From Advenella sp. FME57 (GTDB lineage: Bacteria > Pseudomonadota > Gammaproteobacteria > Burkholderiales > Burkholderiaceae_B): a DNA stretch of 64,000 nt. Under the pieces are notes generated by a model. It saw nothing but the letters and a program-made list of their open reading frames with translations. It had not been told where the DNA came from and did no database searches. The stretch lies in contig NZ_JABUXU010000001.1 in assembly GCF_014897675.1 (NCBI RefSeq), positions 124,001 through 188,000 of the forward strand, written 5' to 3'. A program made the translations under genes and the position numbers. Of this stretch, positions 47,844-57,512 are shown one piece after another (position 1 is the stretch's first letter; every line of letters begins with the position of its first letter).

Positions 47844-48650
47844 TCAGTCGTCCCACTCAGGCGCCAGGCTATCGGGGCTGGTAATCCGTTCATTGCGGTC
47901 AAGTGCTGCAATTGCCGTCATATCTGCTTGGGCTAACTGCAGTTGTTGTGCAGCAAGATTGCTTTGCAGATGTGCGTGTTTGGTAGACGACGGGATAACG
48001 GCAAAACCGCTATGCATGGCCCACGCCAGCACCACTTGGGCGGGGGTGGCTTGCAGGCGTTGCGCAATGGCGTGTACCACCGGGTCATGCAACACCTTGC
48101 CATAGCCAAGCGTCATATAGGAAGTAATAGCAATATCATTTTGGCGCGCGAACGCCACCACTTGCCTGTTTTGCAGGTACGGATGCAATTCGATCTGGTT
48201 GGTGGCAATGTGCCCGGCGCCTACTGCCTCAATGGCTTGACGCAACAGCGCAATGGTGAAGTTGGATACGCCAACTTGGCGGGTCAGCCCCTCATCCTGT
48301 GCCTGCGCCAGCGCACCCATGAATTCAACCACAGGTACTGCATTGCCCGGTGACGGCCAATGGATCAGCGTCAAGTCCAGATAGTCGGTGCGCAGCTTAT
48401 GCAGGCTTTCCTTCAAACTCGGGATAAGTCGGTCTGCGGCGTAGTTGTCCGTCCAGATTTTGGTGGTCAGATACAGCTGATCACGTGCTACAGGACTGGC
48501 GCTTAACGCCTGACCGATGTCCGCTTCGTTGCCATAGATTTGCGCGGTATCGATCGCCCGGTAACCCAGCCCGATTGCGGCCGTTACAGAATCGATGACG
48601 GTTTGTCCCTTGAGGCGAAAGGTGCCAAGTCCAAAAGTGGGTATGCTCAT
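47844..48650 (-). CDS. dkgB: aldo/keto reductase (DkgB-like)
   Basis: A 268-residue NADPH-dependent reductase of the AKR superfamily, most like 2,5-diketo-D-gluconate reductase B. The active-site residues are seen in [15 protein letters not shown] (Asp, Tyr) and [11 protein letters not shown] (Lys), with LIHWP for the His. The cofactor tail [14 protein letters not shown] is present. ATG 48650, preceded by AGAGA, is chosen; the open frame extends 54 codons further into unrelated text. It lies 26 nt before the LysR gene. Confidence 0.9.
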   Translation of the reverse strand: MSIPTFGLGTFRLKGQTVIDSVTAAIGLGYRAIDTAQIYGNEADIGQALSASPVARDQLYLTTKIWTDNYAADRLIPSLKESLHKLRTDYLDLTLIHWPSPGNAVPVVEFMGALAQAQDEGLTRQVGVSNFTIALLRQAIEAVGAGHIATNQIELHPYLQNRQVVAFARQNDIAITSYMTLGYGKVLHDPVVHAIAQRLQATPAQVVLAWAMHSGFAVIPSSTKHAHLQSNLAAQQLQLAQADMTAIAALDRNERITSPDSLAPEWDD

Positions 48651-49145
48651 TCGAATATCTCTCGTAAAAGTCACTGCTTGTGACCAGCGGTGAGGTTGAA
48701 AACCCGAAGGCTTTTTTCGGCCACGTGTAATTGTGCTTTTCCAGCGATGACAGTGATGCTTGTGCTGTTGACCGCCAGGCGGTAATGTACGAAAGACAGT
48801 ATAAGAGGCCAAATCCGAAAGAAAAATAGCAACGCTGACAAAGAATTGTTGCGCGAAAATCAGTAATCGTCAACATATCGTGCCGCTGGCCAGCGCAGTT
48901 CGAGCAGGCTGTCACCGCCAATGCATCGGGTTGTGGCACAGCATGCGGCAGGAGGGTCGTTGCCACCATTAAACGCGCTTGAGCGTTTCATTCAAAAGTA
49001 CGGGGGAACGCCCGAGCAAGAGCGGGACGCGCGGGAGGTTAAACCGGACGGGCAGGGCGGGCGCGGTATTGCGTTATCATTTAAGCAATGCTGCCGCGAC
49101 ATCACATGGATGACGCGGCAGCATTGAGAAGTGACCGTCGCAGTG
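48651..49145. other. 495-nt intergenic region, no gene recognised
   Basis: Open frames in this stretch have no familiar product. Two things are visible: the promoter side of dkgB, and a 12-bp perfect hairpin near the ohr end (separate entry). Confidence 0.5.
49087..49125 (-). terminator. long perfect hairpin downstream of ohr
   Basis: AATGCTGCCGCG (49087-49098) pairs with CGCGGCAGCATT (49114-49125) over a 15-nt loop. It lies 20 nt past the ohr stop on the minus strand. There is only a very short T content after it, so it may be a terminator or a 3'-end protecting structure. Confidence 0.55.
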
Positions 49146-49571
49146 TTACACCACTGTCAGCGTTACGTCTACATTGCCTCGTGTTGCGTTTGAATAGGGA
49201 CACACCACATGCGCCTTATTGACCAAGTCTTCAGCGACACTGCGTTCCACCCCAGGCACGGAAATTTTCAGTTCGACCTCGATGCCAAATCCCTGGGGAA
49301 TGGGCCCAATTCCGACGCTGCCGTCAATCCGAGTATCGTCCGGCAATTTGACTTTTTCGCGTGAAGCGACCAGTTTGAGCGCGCCCAGAAAGCAGGCCGA
49401 GTATCCCGCTGCAAAAAGCTGTTCAGGATTTGTGCCGGTACCACCGGCGCCGCCCAGTTCTGTCGGCGTGGTCAGTTTCACGTCCAGCACATTGTCCGAA
49501 GACACTGCACGTCCATCGCGTCCACCGGTCGCCGTTGCGTGTGCAACATAAAGTACTTTTTCAACCGCCAT
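49146..49571 (-). CDS. ohr: organic hydroperoxide resistance protein (Ohr/OsmC family)
   Basis: A 141-residue thiol peroxidase that reduces organic hydroperoxides. Both redox Cys are present: [12 protein letters not shown] and [11 protein letters not shown]. The N-terminal [13 protein letters not shown] matches Ohr more than OsmC. AGGAG is 7 nt from ATG 49571; an in-frame extension upstream is not part of the family. No ohrR is next to it. Confidence 0.94.
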   Translation of the reverse strand: MAVEKVLYVAHATATGGRDGRAVSSDNVLDVKLTTPTELGGAGGTGTNPEQLFAAGYSACFLGALKLVASREKVKLPDDTRIDGSVGIGPIPQGFGIEVELKISVPGVERSVAEDLVNKAHVVCPYSNATRGNVDVTLTVV

Positions 49572-49780
49572 GTCTGACTCCTGTATAGGTAACTGCGTGA
49601 AAGGAACTAGCCTTATTGTTATAACACTCCCGGTCTGCACAATGGGGCGATGACCCTGCGCCTGTGCCGGAAAATGCGTTGGGCAACCGTTTTCATTTGA
49701 TCGGCAAAAAGGCCTTCAGGCTGTGCCAGAAATATCCGCCGTGCCAGTGACTCGGTACGGGGCGCCGGGTGCAGATAGGG

Positions 49781-51259
49781 TCAGCGCGACGGCGTCGAAG
49801 CAGATGGGGTTGTCGCAAGGGGCTGCCAGCCGCCTCCCAGCGTCTTGAACAGGGCCAGGCGGTTCAATTGCTCAAGCAGCCCGAGTGTGATCATGTCCTG
49901 CTGCGCATCATAGTAGGCACGCTGGGCATCGAGCACTTCCAGAAAACCCGAACCGCCGCCGCGTGTAAACAGCGCACTGGACAACTGGAAACTGCGATAG
50001 GTAGACGCAACCAGCGATTGCTGGGATTGCAAACGCGCCGCGATGGTGGTGCGCACAGCCAACGCATCGGCAACCTCGCGGAAAGCCGTCTGGATGGCTT
50101 TTTCGTAGGTGGCGAGCAGAATATCTTTTTGCGCTTTCGTCAGATCCAGACTGGCGCGATTGGCGCCGCCATCGAAGATAGGCAAACGCAATGATGGAAC
50201 CACGCTCCACGCCAACGTGCCGCCAGTAAAGAGTCCGGAAAGGCTGCTGCTGGCCGTGCCCGCAGATCCCAGCAGCGAAATGCTGGGAAAAAAGGCCGCT
50301 CTGGCCGCACCGATATCTGCGTGGGCGGCGATCAAGTCATGTTCGGCGGCCAAGACATCTGGCCGCTGCTGCAATACGCTGGAAGGCAGGCCCGCCGGCG
50401 GCATGACCAGTCGGGTCGCAGTTCGAGCCTGCAGCGCAAACTCCGTAGGAGGTAAAAAAGTGTCGGGAACCGGCGCACCCGTCAGCAGGGTGAGGGCATT
50501 TTTATCCTGCGCCAGCTGGGTCTCATATTCGGCAACCTTGACACTTGCGGCATCCACTGTGGTTTGCGATTGAGCCAGCGTGAGTCCCGATTCGGCGCCC
50601 AACGCGTGGCTGCGGCGGATCAGATCATGCGACTTGCGCTGATTGACCAGCGTACTGCGTGCCAGCGCAAGCTGCTGGCCCGTTGCTTCAAGCTGTAACC
50701 AGGCGGCGGCAATTTGGCTGACCAGGCTGATCTGGGCACTGCGCCGGGTTTCCTGTGCCGCCAAGTACCGTTGCAGCGCCGCCGCCTTGAGATTGCGGAC
50801 CTTCCCAAAAAAATCAATCTCGTAGCTGGTCAAGCCCAGGTCAACGTTATAACGGGATGAAAGGGTGGTCTCACCAGAATTGGCAACACTGGCTGGGGTG
50901 CGGCTTCGGTTGGCCTGGGCATCGACGCCGATTGCGGGCAGCCCATCAGCGCGGGCAATGCCGTATTGCGCCCGGGCCCGTTCAATATTCAGGGTCGCAA
51001 TCCGCAAATCACGGTTATTTTGCAAGCCAAGTCGGACCACGTCGCGCAGGCGTGCATTAGTGAAAAACGTCAGCCAGTCCAGATCGTTTGCTGCCGCTTG
51101 TACCGGGCTGGCGTTCGCTGCAGGGTTCTGGGGCCAGGCTGCGCTAACAGGGGCCGCCGGTTGGTGGTAGTCTGGCGCAAGGTTTACGCAGGCTGTCAAT
51201 CCCAGCAAAGGTATGGCAAGTGCAATTGATCTGCGCAGGGGGTTTGTAAATATGTTCAT
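49781..51259 (-). CDS. RND outer-membrane factor (NodT/OprM family lipoprotein), second system
   Basis: A 492-residue TolC-like lipoprotein. The lipobox LTAC is followed by VNLAPDYHQPAAPVSAAW. The family junction block [35 protein letters not shown] and the final LGGGW are present. Its start overlaps the pump stop by 4 nt. It completes the second adaptor-pump-channel operon, which runs on the minus strand. Confidence 0.94.
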   Translation of the reverse strand: MNIFTNPLRRSIALAIPLLGLTACVNLAPDYHQPAAPVSAAWPQNPAANASPVQAAANDLDWLTFFTNARLRDVVRLGLQNNRDLRIATLNIERARAQYGIARADGLPAIGVDAQANRSRTPASVANSGETTLSSRYNVDLGLTSYEIDFFGKVRNLKAAALQRYLAAQETRRSAQISLVSQIAAAWLQLEATGQQLALARSTLVNQRKSHDLIRRSHALGAESGLTLAQSQTTVDAASVKVAEYETQLAQDKNALTLLTGAPVPDTFLPPTEFALQARTATRLVMPPAGLPSSVLQQRPDVLAAEHDLIAAHADIGAARAAFFPSISLLGSAGTASSSLSGLFTGGTLAWSVVPSLRLPIFDGGANRASLDLTKAQKDILLATYEKAIQTAFREVADALAVRTTIAARLQSQQSLVASTYRSFQLSSALFTRGGGSGFLEVLDAQRAYYDAQQDMITLGLLEQLNRLALFKTLGGGWQPLATTPSASTPSR

Positions 51260-54200
51260 GATGTCGTACCTGAAGTGCTGTCCGGTGCATGCGCGCCAGG
51301 GTGGTCGTCATGCGAATGCCGTTTGCGTCTGAAGCTGCGTACAAGCACAAAGAACAGCGGTACAAAAAAGAGACTGAGCGCAGTGCCTACGATCATCCCA
51401 CCCAGGACGGCGGTGCCAATCGCGTGACGGCCCCCTGCGCCGGCGCCGGTACCGATGGCCAGTGGAAGCACCCCGAAGCCAAAGGCCAGCGAGGTCATCA
51501 GAATGGGACGCAGGCGCTGCCGCACCGCGATCAGCGTTGCTTCAAGGACCGTGTGTCCGCGTTCCTGCAATTGTTTGGCAAACTCGACAATCAGGATGGC
51601 ATTCTTGGAAGTCAGCCCCACAGTAGTCAGCAGCCCGACCTGGAAGAAGACATCATTATGCAATTCACGCAAGGCCGTAAACAGAAGCGCACCGACAATG
51701 CCCAAGGGCACGACCAGAATAATGGCAAACGGCACGGACCAGCTTTCATACAATGCGGCCAGGCACAAAAAGACAAACAGAATGGAGACGGCGTAGAGCA
51801 GGGGGGCTTGCGCGCCCGAAATACGTTCTTGCAGCGACGCACCGGTCCATTCAAAACCGATGCCTGCCGGCATTTGCTGCAATACCTGCTCGATCGCCAG
51901 CATGGCGGCGCCCGAGCTCACCCCAGGTGCTGCATCACCCTGGAATTCAAGACTGGGGCTGCCGTTGTAGCGGCTCAGCTCCGGTGAACCAAAGGTCCAA
52001 CTGGTACTGGAAAAGGCAGGAAATGGCACCATCTGGCCCAGCGTGTTGCGCACATTCCATTGATCGATATCGCTTGGCAGCATACGAAACGGTGTATCGC
52101 CCTGTACATAGACGCGCTTGACCCTGCCTCGATCCAGAAAGTCATTCACATATGTTCCGCCCATGGCAGTCGATAGGGTGCTGTCGATCGCATCGGTCGC
52201 CAGGCTGAAGGCGCCGGCGCGGGCATCGTCTATTTTCACGGCAAACTGCGCGGTATCTTCCGGCGCATCGATACGCACGTTCGTCAATTCTGCGCGCTCG
52301 CCAAGCAATCGCAATGCGTCGCGGCTGGCCTGTATCAGCGCTTCGTGACCCAGGCCGTTTACATCCTGCAGAAAAAAGTTAAACCCCGAGCTTGAACCCA
52401 AACCGCGCACAATAGGCGGCAGGGTGGCGATAATTCGGGCATCGCGGATATGGGCCAGGTCGCGGGTGGCCTTTCTGGCGATGGCCGCAGACGATTGTTC
52501 CGGCAAAGGCCGCAAGCTCCAGTCTTTGAGCATCACGTAGGCTCGGGCCGAACTTTGGTCACCGCTTCTACCGGTAATGCTTGTGATGCTGCGCACATCC
52601 GGCTGCTTTAAAAAATACTGCTCAATCTGTCGCATAATCGGCTGCAGCCTTGCGTCTGTCGCGCCCGCAGGCAAGGTCACCTGCAGCCGCACTGCACCCT
52701 GGTCTTCGGGCGGCAGAAAGGAGGTGGGCAAACGCAAAAATAGCAAGGCCATGACAATCGCAATAATCAGATAGGCAATCAGCCCGCGTCGGGGTCGCTT
52801 GGCAACCCCGGCCACCGTGGTCTGATACCGGTCTGCCGTCCGGTCAAAACGACGATTGAAGCCAACGAAAAAGCGATCCAGATAGCCAAGCAAACCCTTG
52901 CGCGCGTGCGACGGATCAATATGCTCGCCTTTTTTTACCGGCTTGAGCAGACTGGCGCAAAGGGCAGGGGTCAGCGTCAAAGCCACCGTCACCGAGAGCA
53001 CCATGGCCGAAACAATCGTTATGGAAAACTGCCGGTAAATGACACCGGTGGAACCGCCAAAGAACGCCATGGGAATGAACACGGCCGACAACACGAGTGT
53101 GATACCAACCAGCGCTGGCGTAATTTCACGCATGGACTTGCGGGTCGCTTCACGCGGCGAAAGTCCCTGTTCATGCATGACGCGTTCCACATTTTCCACC
53201 ACCACAATGGCATCATCAACCAGCAGGCCGATGGCCAGCACCATACCGAAGAGCGTCAGCGTATTGATCGAAAACCCAGCAATCGACCAAATGCCAAAAA
53301 CGCCCAGCAATACAACGGGAACCGCAATGGCAGGAATCAGCGTGGCCCGAATATTCTGCAGAAACAGAAAGATAACCAGCACCACCAGCACCATTGCCTC
53401 GAGCAGCACCTTGACCACTTCATCGATGGACGCGCTGATAAACGGGGTGGAATCAACGCCGATAAAGGTTTTCAGATTGTTGGGAAAAAACGGTTCGAGT
53501 TCGGCCAGTTTATCGCGAACTCGCTGAGCCACTTCAACCGCGTTGGCGCCGTCTGCAGCAATAATGCCCATGCCGGCACCGGGCAGGCCGCCCATTGCCG
53601 AGCGGATTGTCAGATTTTCTGCCCCCAATTCAACCCGGGCCACATCGCTGATTCGCACAACGGCGCCATCGGGTGCGACACGCAGGACCACATTGCGAAA
53701 ATCTTCTTCGGTCTGCAACATGCTGCGTGCGGTAATCGTGGCGTTCAACTGCTGTCCGCTGACCGCAGGCAGTGAGCCCAACTGTCCTGCGGACACCTGC
53801 ACATTCTGCTTTTGAATGGCTGCGGTCACATCGGCAGGCATCATGTTATAGCTGAGTAGTTTGCGCGGATCCAGCCAGATGCGCATCGCATATCCCGTGC
53901 CCAGCGTCTGCACTTCGCCGACGCCATCGATCCGGCTGATGACGTCTACCAGGTTGCTGGTAATGTAGTCGCCAACATCCACCGGTGAGGCGCTGCCATC
54001 GTCCGAGTAGAGCGAGACGATCATCAGAAACTCTTCACCGCCCTTGGTGACGGTCACGCCTCGGCTTTGCACCTGCTGGGGCAGGCGCGACATGGCCTGC
54101 TGCAGGCGGTTCTGCACTTGCATCTGCGCGACATCAATATTCGTGCCGGCATCAAAAGTAAGCGTGATCCGCGCCCGTCCTGCTGCGTTGCTGGTGCTGC

Positions 54201-54435
54201 GCATGTACAGCAGGTTGTCCAGACCCTTCAATTGCTGCTCAATGACCTGGGTCACCGAGTCTTCCACGGTCTTGGCCGACGCACCAGTATACGTCGCTGT
54301 GATCGCGACCCGAGGTGGCGCAATGTCGGGGTATTGCTCTAGCGGCAAGGTCTGGATCGAAGCCAGCCCGGCGAGCATGATGACGATAGAAAGCACCCAT
54401 GCAAAAATCGGACGGCTGATAAAAAACTGTGCCAT
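51256..54435 (-). CDS. RND multidrug efflux pump (HAE1 family), second system
   Basis: A 1059-residue AcrB-like exporter. It starts MAQFFISRPIFAWVLSIVIM. The proton-relay Asp pair is in GLLVDDAIVVVENVER, and the second half has GLTSKNAILIVEFAKQ. The C-terminus ends in a His/Asp-containing tail (HSHDDHPGAHAPDS). It is clearly distinct from the first pump in the window, so this is not a local duplication. The adaptor gene ends 10 nt upstream of its start. Confidence 0.95.
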   Translation of the reverse strand: MAQFFISRPIFAWVLSIVIMLAGLASIQTLPLEQYPDIAPPRVAITATYTGASAKTVEDSVTQVIEQQLKGLDNLLYMRSTSNAAGRARITLTFDAGTNIDVAQMQVQNRLQQAMSRLPQQVQSRGVTVTKGGEEFLMIVSLYSDDGSASPVDVGDYITSNLVDVISRIDGVGEVQTLGTGYAMRIWLDPRKLLSYNMMPADVTAAIQKQNVQVSAGQLGSLPAVSGQQLNATITARSMLQTEEDFRNVVLRVAPDGAVVRISDVARVELGAENLTIRSAMGGLPGAGMGIIAADGANAVEVAQRVRDKLAELEPFFPNNLKTFIGVDSTPFISASIDEVVKVLLEAMVLVVLVIFLFLQNIRATLIPAIAVPVVLLGVFGIWSIAGFSINTLTLFGMVLAIGLLVDDAIVVVENVERVMHEQGLSPREATRKSMREITPALVGITLVLSAVFIPMAFFGGSTGVIYRQFSITIVSAMVLSVTVALTLTPALCASLLKPVKKGEHIDPSHARKGLLGYLDRFFVGFNRRFDRTADRYQTTVAGVAKRPRRGLIAYLIIAIVMALLFLRLPTSFLPPEDQGAVRLQVTLPAGATDARLQPIMRQIEQYFLKQPDVRSITSITGRSGDQSSARAYVMLKDWSLRPLPEQSSAAIARKATRDLAHIRDARIIATLPPIVRGLGSSSGFNFFLQDVNGLGHEALIQASRDALRLLGERAELTNVRIDAPEDTAQFAVKIDDARAGAFSLATDAIDSTLSTAMGGTYVNDFLDRGRVKRVYVQGDTPFRMLPSDIDQWNVRNTLGQMVPFPAFSSTSWTFGSPELSRYNGSPSLEFQGDAAPGVSSGAAMLAIEQVLQQMPAGIGFEWTGASLQERISGAQAPLLYAVSILFVFLCLAALYESWSVPFAIILVVPLGIVGALLFTALRELHNDVFFQVGLLTTVGLTSKNAILIVEFAKQLQERGHTVLEATLIAVRQRLRPILMTSLAFGFGVLPLAIGTGAGAGGRHAIGTAVLGGMIVGTALSLFFVPLFFVLVRSFRRKRHSHDDHPGAHAPDSTSGTTS

Positions 54436-54445
54436 GCCCCGATTC

Positions 54446-55645
54446 CTAACCCGGTTTACTTGCGGTTTCTACCGGGCGCACGACAGTGCCTGGCCGGACA
54501 TGCAGAGAACCAGTCACCACGACCCGTTCGCCGGCAGCAAGCCCTTCCAGGACCTGCCAGCTGTCACCGATCGCGCGCCCGACCACGACAACGCGTTCCT
54601 GTACTTTATCGTCGGCATCGATCACTAACGCGACTGTACTGGCATCAGGCCGACGGGTGATGGCCTGTTGCGGCACCATGACAGACTGGTTACCCGTATT
54701 GTTTTCCAATACGGCCCGCACGTACATGCCCGGCATCAACACCCGATCCGGATTGGGTACGTTGGCGCGCAATGTAATCGAGCCTGTGCTGGGATTGACA
54801 GTCACGCCGCTAAACGTCAGGCGCCCCGGGTGCGGATACAGGCGCCCATTCTCGAGGCGCAGTCGGATGACTGCGTCATTGTCTGCCGTTGCCTGCAAGC
54901 GGCCAGCGGCAATATCGTCCTTTAACTGTAATAATTCCGCCGATGACTGCGATACATGCACATAAAGCGGATCCAGTTTCTGAACGATCGTGAGCGCCGT
55001 ATCCTGATTTGCAGTGACCAGCGCACCCGGCGTCACATTGGACAATTCAATCCAGCCGTCAATGGGCGAGACAATACGGGTATAGTCAAGATTGATCCTG
55101 GCGCGCTGCTCCTGGGCTTTGGCAACGGCCAAATCGGCTGCCGCCTGCTGCGATTCGGCCTGCGATGTCTCGTTTATCTGTGCGCTGATTGCATCAATAC
55201 GCACCAGTTCGCGATTGCGCCGGGCGACGGTGCGGGCATTGGCATAGGTAGATTCTGCCTTCTTCACATTGGCTTTGGCCACGGCGTATTCGGCTTCATA
55301 AACAGCGGGATCCAGCTGATAAAGCACCTGTCCCGCCTTGACTTGCGAGCCTTCGGTGAACAGCTGCTTCTGGACAATCCCGTTGACCTGGGGACGGATC
55401 TGCGCAATGACCGGCGCAACGGTGCGTCCCGGCAGTTCAGTGGTAAAGGTGATACGTTGTGATGAGAGCGTTGCCACGCCGACTTCGGGCGGGCCTTCGG
55501 CCTTGGGTGCGGGTGTGTTCGTGCCATCGTCCGGTGAACAGCCGACAAGCGTTATGGCAAGCATAAGCAGTATCAGCAAGGTCAGTACCGGCGCCGGAAC
55601 AAGGCGCTGCGGATCCAATGTTGAAATACTGACGGGTTTAATCAT
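54446..55645 (-). CDS. RND efflux periplasmic adaptor, second system
   Basis: A 399-residue AcrA/MexA-family adaptor. The lipobox LVGC near residue 35 ends an unusually long N-terminal region (28-30 residues before it). The lipoyl blocks IAQIRPQVNGIVQKQLFTEGSQVKAGQVLYQLD and YTRIVSPIDGWIELSNVTPGALV flank the hairpin. The start at ATG 55645 has no strong ribosome site. It opens the second RND operon. No regulator is directly upstream; the nearest is the TetR gene at 57513. Confidence 0.93.
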   Translation of the reverse strand: MIKPVSISTLDPQRLVPAPVLTLLILLMLAITLVGCSPDDGTNTPAPKAEGPPEVGVATLSSQRITFTTELPGRTVAPVIAQIRPQVNGIVQKQLFTEGSQVKAGQVLYQLDPAVYEAEYAVAKANVKKAESTYANARTVARRNRELVRIDAISAQINETSQAESQQAAADLAVAKAQEQRARINLDYTRIVSPIDGWIELSNVTPGALVTANQDTALTIVQKLDPLYVHVSQSSAELLQLKDDIAAGRLQATADNDAVIRLRLENGRLYPHPGRLTFSGVTVNPSTGSITLRANVPNPDRVLMPGMYVRAVLENNTGNQSVMVPQQAITRRPDASTVALVIDADDKVQERVVVVGRAIGDSWQVLEGLAAGERVVVTGSLHVRPGTVVRPVETASKPG

Positions 55646-55958
55646 GGCATCGAATAAAAAACGGAGCAGGGGGTGGGAGGATTCACAGTCCCCGTGCCGC
55701 TATGTCTGCTTACCAGGGCTTTGCTGAAAACAGCACGCCTTTACGACGGCACAGGCCAGCATCGACAGACAGAACAGGCGAACCGAAAAAATAGTAGCAT
55801 GATTACACAGTATTTCAGTTGAAACTTTTGTATCACCGGATCAAAGTGCGGTTTATTCAGTAGAAATCGGAAATCGCGCCGCTGTGTTGCGGTTCGTGTG
55901 AGCTTTCGTTAACCATGCTGCAAGCGGATCCTTCCGCAGATTCCCACAGTTTGCTTTG
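55646..55958. other. 313-nt intergenic region upstream of the second RND operon
   Basis: No gene is recognised. This must hold the minus-strand promoter of the RND operon. I see no long palindrome like the one at 57462-57501. Confidence 0.45.
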
Positions 55959-57449
55959 TCAGCGTCGTGGCCTGCGTTGTTTATCCTGAATCATGGCATG
56001 AGCAGCTTGTATGCCTGACCAAACGGCGGTGGACACGCCGTATCCGGGAAATGTGGTCTGACCCGCCAGGTAAAGCCCCCCGATACCAGAACGATGTGGA
56101 AAAAAATGATGGGGCGGGGTTCCCGGTGCGACGCCATAGAGTGCGCCTTCATATAGGTGGCGCTGGCGAACAAATCCATCAGGATCCATCACGCGCATGG
56201 ATTCAATTTGCATGCCGGGCATTCGATGCCTTAAAGCGTCAACGTGAAGCTGCACGGCCTTGTCCGTCATTTGCGGCGTCCAGCCCGAGGCACTATCCAC
56301 ACTCGACACCGGTGCAAACATTTCAATGATCTGTTTTCCATCCGGAGCAAGATCCGGCAACACCTGCGTAGGCACGCTATAGGAACAATAGTCAGGTCGC
56401 GTGGTTACGGTTCTGTGCATCCGCCCTTGATGTTCCATGCCGGGCACGTGATTAATCATGAACGAGTTGGGGAACTCAACACCAGAGCAACCCAGCTGGA
56501 TCGACACAGCGCGGTGGGACAACGACGTACGGTTTGCGATGCGGGTCAAGGGTTGCGGTACTGCATTTTGCGGTAACAGGTTGCGCACGACATCAAAACC
56601 AGAGATTGTCGTCAAGATACGCTGCGTCTGCAATCGTTCTCCATTAGTCAGAACCACAGCACATACTTTGTCTGCCGCCATCTCTATGCGCACGACCCGT
56701 TGGCCCCAACGGATCGACACATTCGACGGCGGCAAATGACGATATAACGCTTCACCAATAGCGCTCATGCCGCCACTGGGCAAATGGAAGCCCTCTTCGA
56801 GCAACGCCAGCAGGCCGATGATTTGAGTGGCAGGCAGCTTATCTGCAGCGATTCCGGTGTACAACAATGTGGCACTCACGGCAGCCTGCAGTCCGACATC
56901 GGGAAAATACGTCTTGATGAGTGAATCGACGCGGCCGCCCATGCGCGGCAGATATAACCCAAGGTGGCGCAGCGAATGCCACAACGACGGCTCTTGCGGC
57001 AGAATTTCGTGAATCAGCTTGCGATAAATTGGCCCCCACTGTGTTTGCAGACGATTGAGCCCGACTCGCAAAATCTGGGTCGATTGTTCGCGTTGTTCGC
57101 CCCTTGGACCCGCAACCCATGAATTGCTGGCGTCGGTCAGATGCACAACGGTGCCATCATCCAGGTGTGATTGCATCGGACGCGTGATGCCCTGAAGCGG
57201 AACCAGCGCCTCGAAATCCAGACCCAGTCGTTGGAAACCATGCCGCAGTAAAGAGGGCACCGCTACATACATGGCACCATTATTGAAGGTAAAACCATCA
57301 ATGTGCGTGGCAGAGCAACAGCCGCCGAATGTCTCGCCGGCTTCGACCAGCACGACGTTGTGGCCAGCGCGGGCCAGTGCCAGGCTGGCTGCCAGGCCGG
57401 CCAGACCGGCGCCAATGACAACAGTCGGAACGTTCACAGATGTGGGCAT
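55959..57449 (-). CDS. FAD-dependent oxidoreductase, phytoene desaturase/CrtI-like
   Basis: A 496-residue flavoenzyme of the CrtI/carotenoid isomerase-like group. The dinucleotide motif VVIGAGLAGLAASLALARAGHNVVLVE is N-terminal, with FTFNNGAMYVAVPSLL next, and the FAD C-terminal motif GIGGLYLAGQTTFPGYGVSTAVWSG near the end. Enzymes of this group desaturate, isomerise or oxidise long hydrophobic chains; no carotenoid genes (crtB/crtE) lie here. ATG 57449 is chosen; a TTG eight codons earlier would lie within the operator palindrome. It diverges from tetR and is presumably controlled by it. Confidence 0.85.
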   Translation of the reverse strand: MPTSVNVPTVVIGAGLAGLAASLALARAGHNVVLVEAGETFGGCCSATHIDGFTFNNGAMYVAVPSLLRHGFQRLGLDFEALVPLQGITRPMQSHLDDGTVVHLTDASNSWVAGPRGEQREQSTQILRVGLNRLQTQWGPIYRKLIHEILPQEPSLWHSLRHLGLYLPRMGGRVDSLIKTYFPDVGLQAAVSATLLYTGIAADKLPATQIIGLLALLEEGFHLPSGGMSAIGEALYRHLPPSNVSIRWGQRVVRIEMAADKVCAVVLTNGERLQTQRILTTISGFDVVRNLLPQNAVPQPLTRIANRTSLSHRAVSIQLGCSGVEFPNSFMINHVPGMEHQGRMHRTVTTRPDYCSYSVPTQVLPDLAPDGKQIIEMFAPVSSVDSASGWTPQMTDKAVQLHVDALRHRMPGMQIESMRVMDPDGFVRQRHLYEGALYGVAPGTPPHHFFPHRSGIGGLYLAGQTTFPGYGVSTAVWSGIQAAHAMIQDKQRRPRR

Positions 57450-57461
57450 TTGGCGTTGACA

Positions 57462-57501
57462 ATAAATAAACAATGTTCAATACTATACATTGTTTATTTA
57501 T
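57462..57501. promoter_or_regulatory. 40-bp palindromic operator between the flavoenzyme and tetR genes
   Basis: Arms of 15 perfect base pairs (57462-57476 and 57487-57501, core AAACAATGT/ACATTGTTT) flank a 10-nt centre. The palindrome lies 12 nt from each of the two divergent start codons, so binding would block both genes. The position and symmetry fit a TetR-family operator with autoregulation. Confidence 0.85.
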
Positions 57502-57512
57502 ATGGTGCAAAA

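Noticed and set aside
52906-53775. A 289-codon plus-strand open frame inside the second pump gene
   Set aside because: It is the antisense of a well-supported RND pump, rich in His/Asn/Arg, with no ribosome site or familiar domain.
27365-54435. The two RND operons as a recent duplication
   Set aside because: Pump, adaptor and channel sequences differ throughout, and the orientation is opposite.
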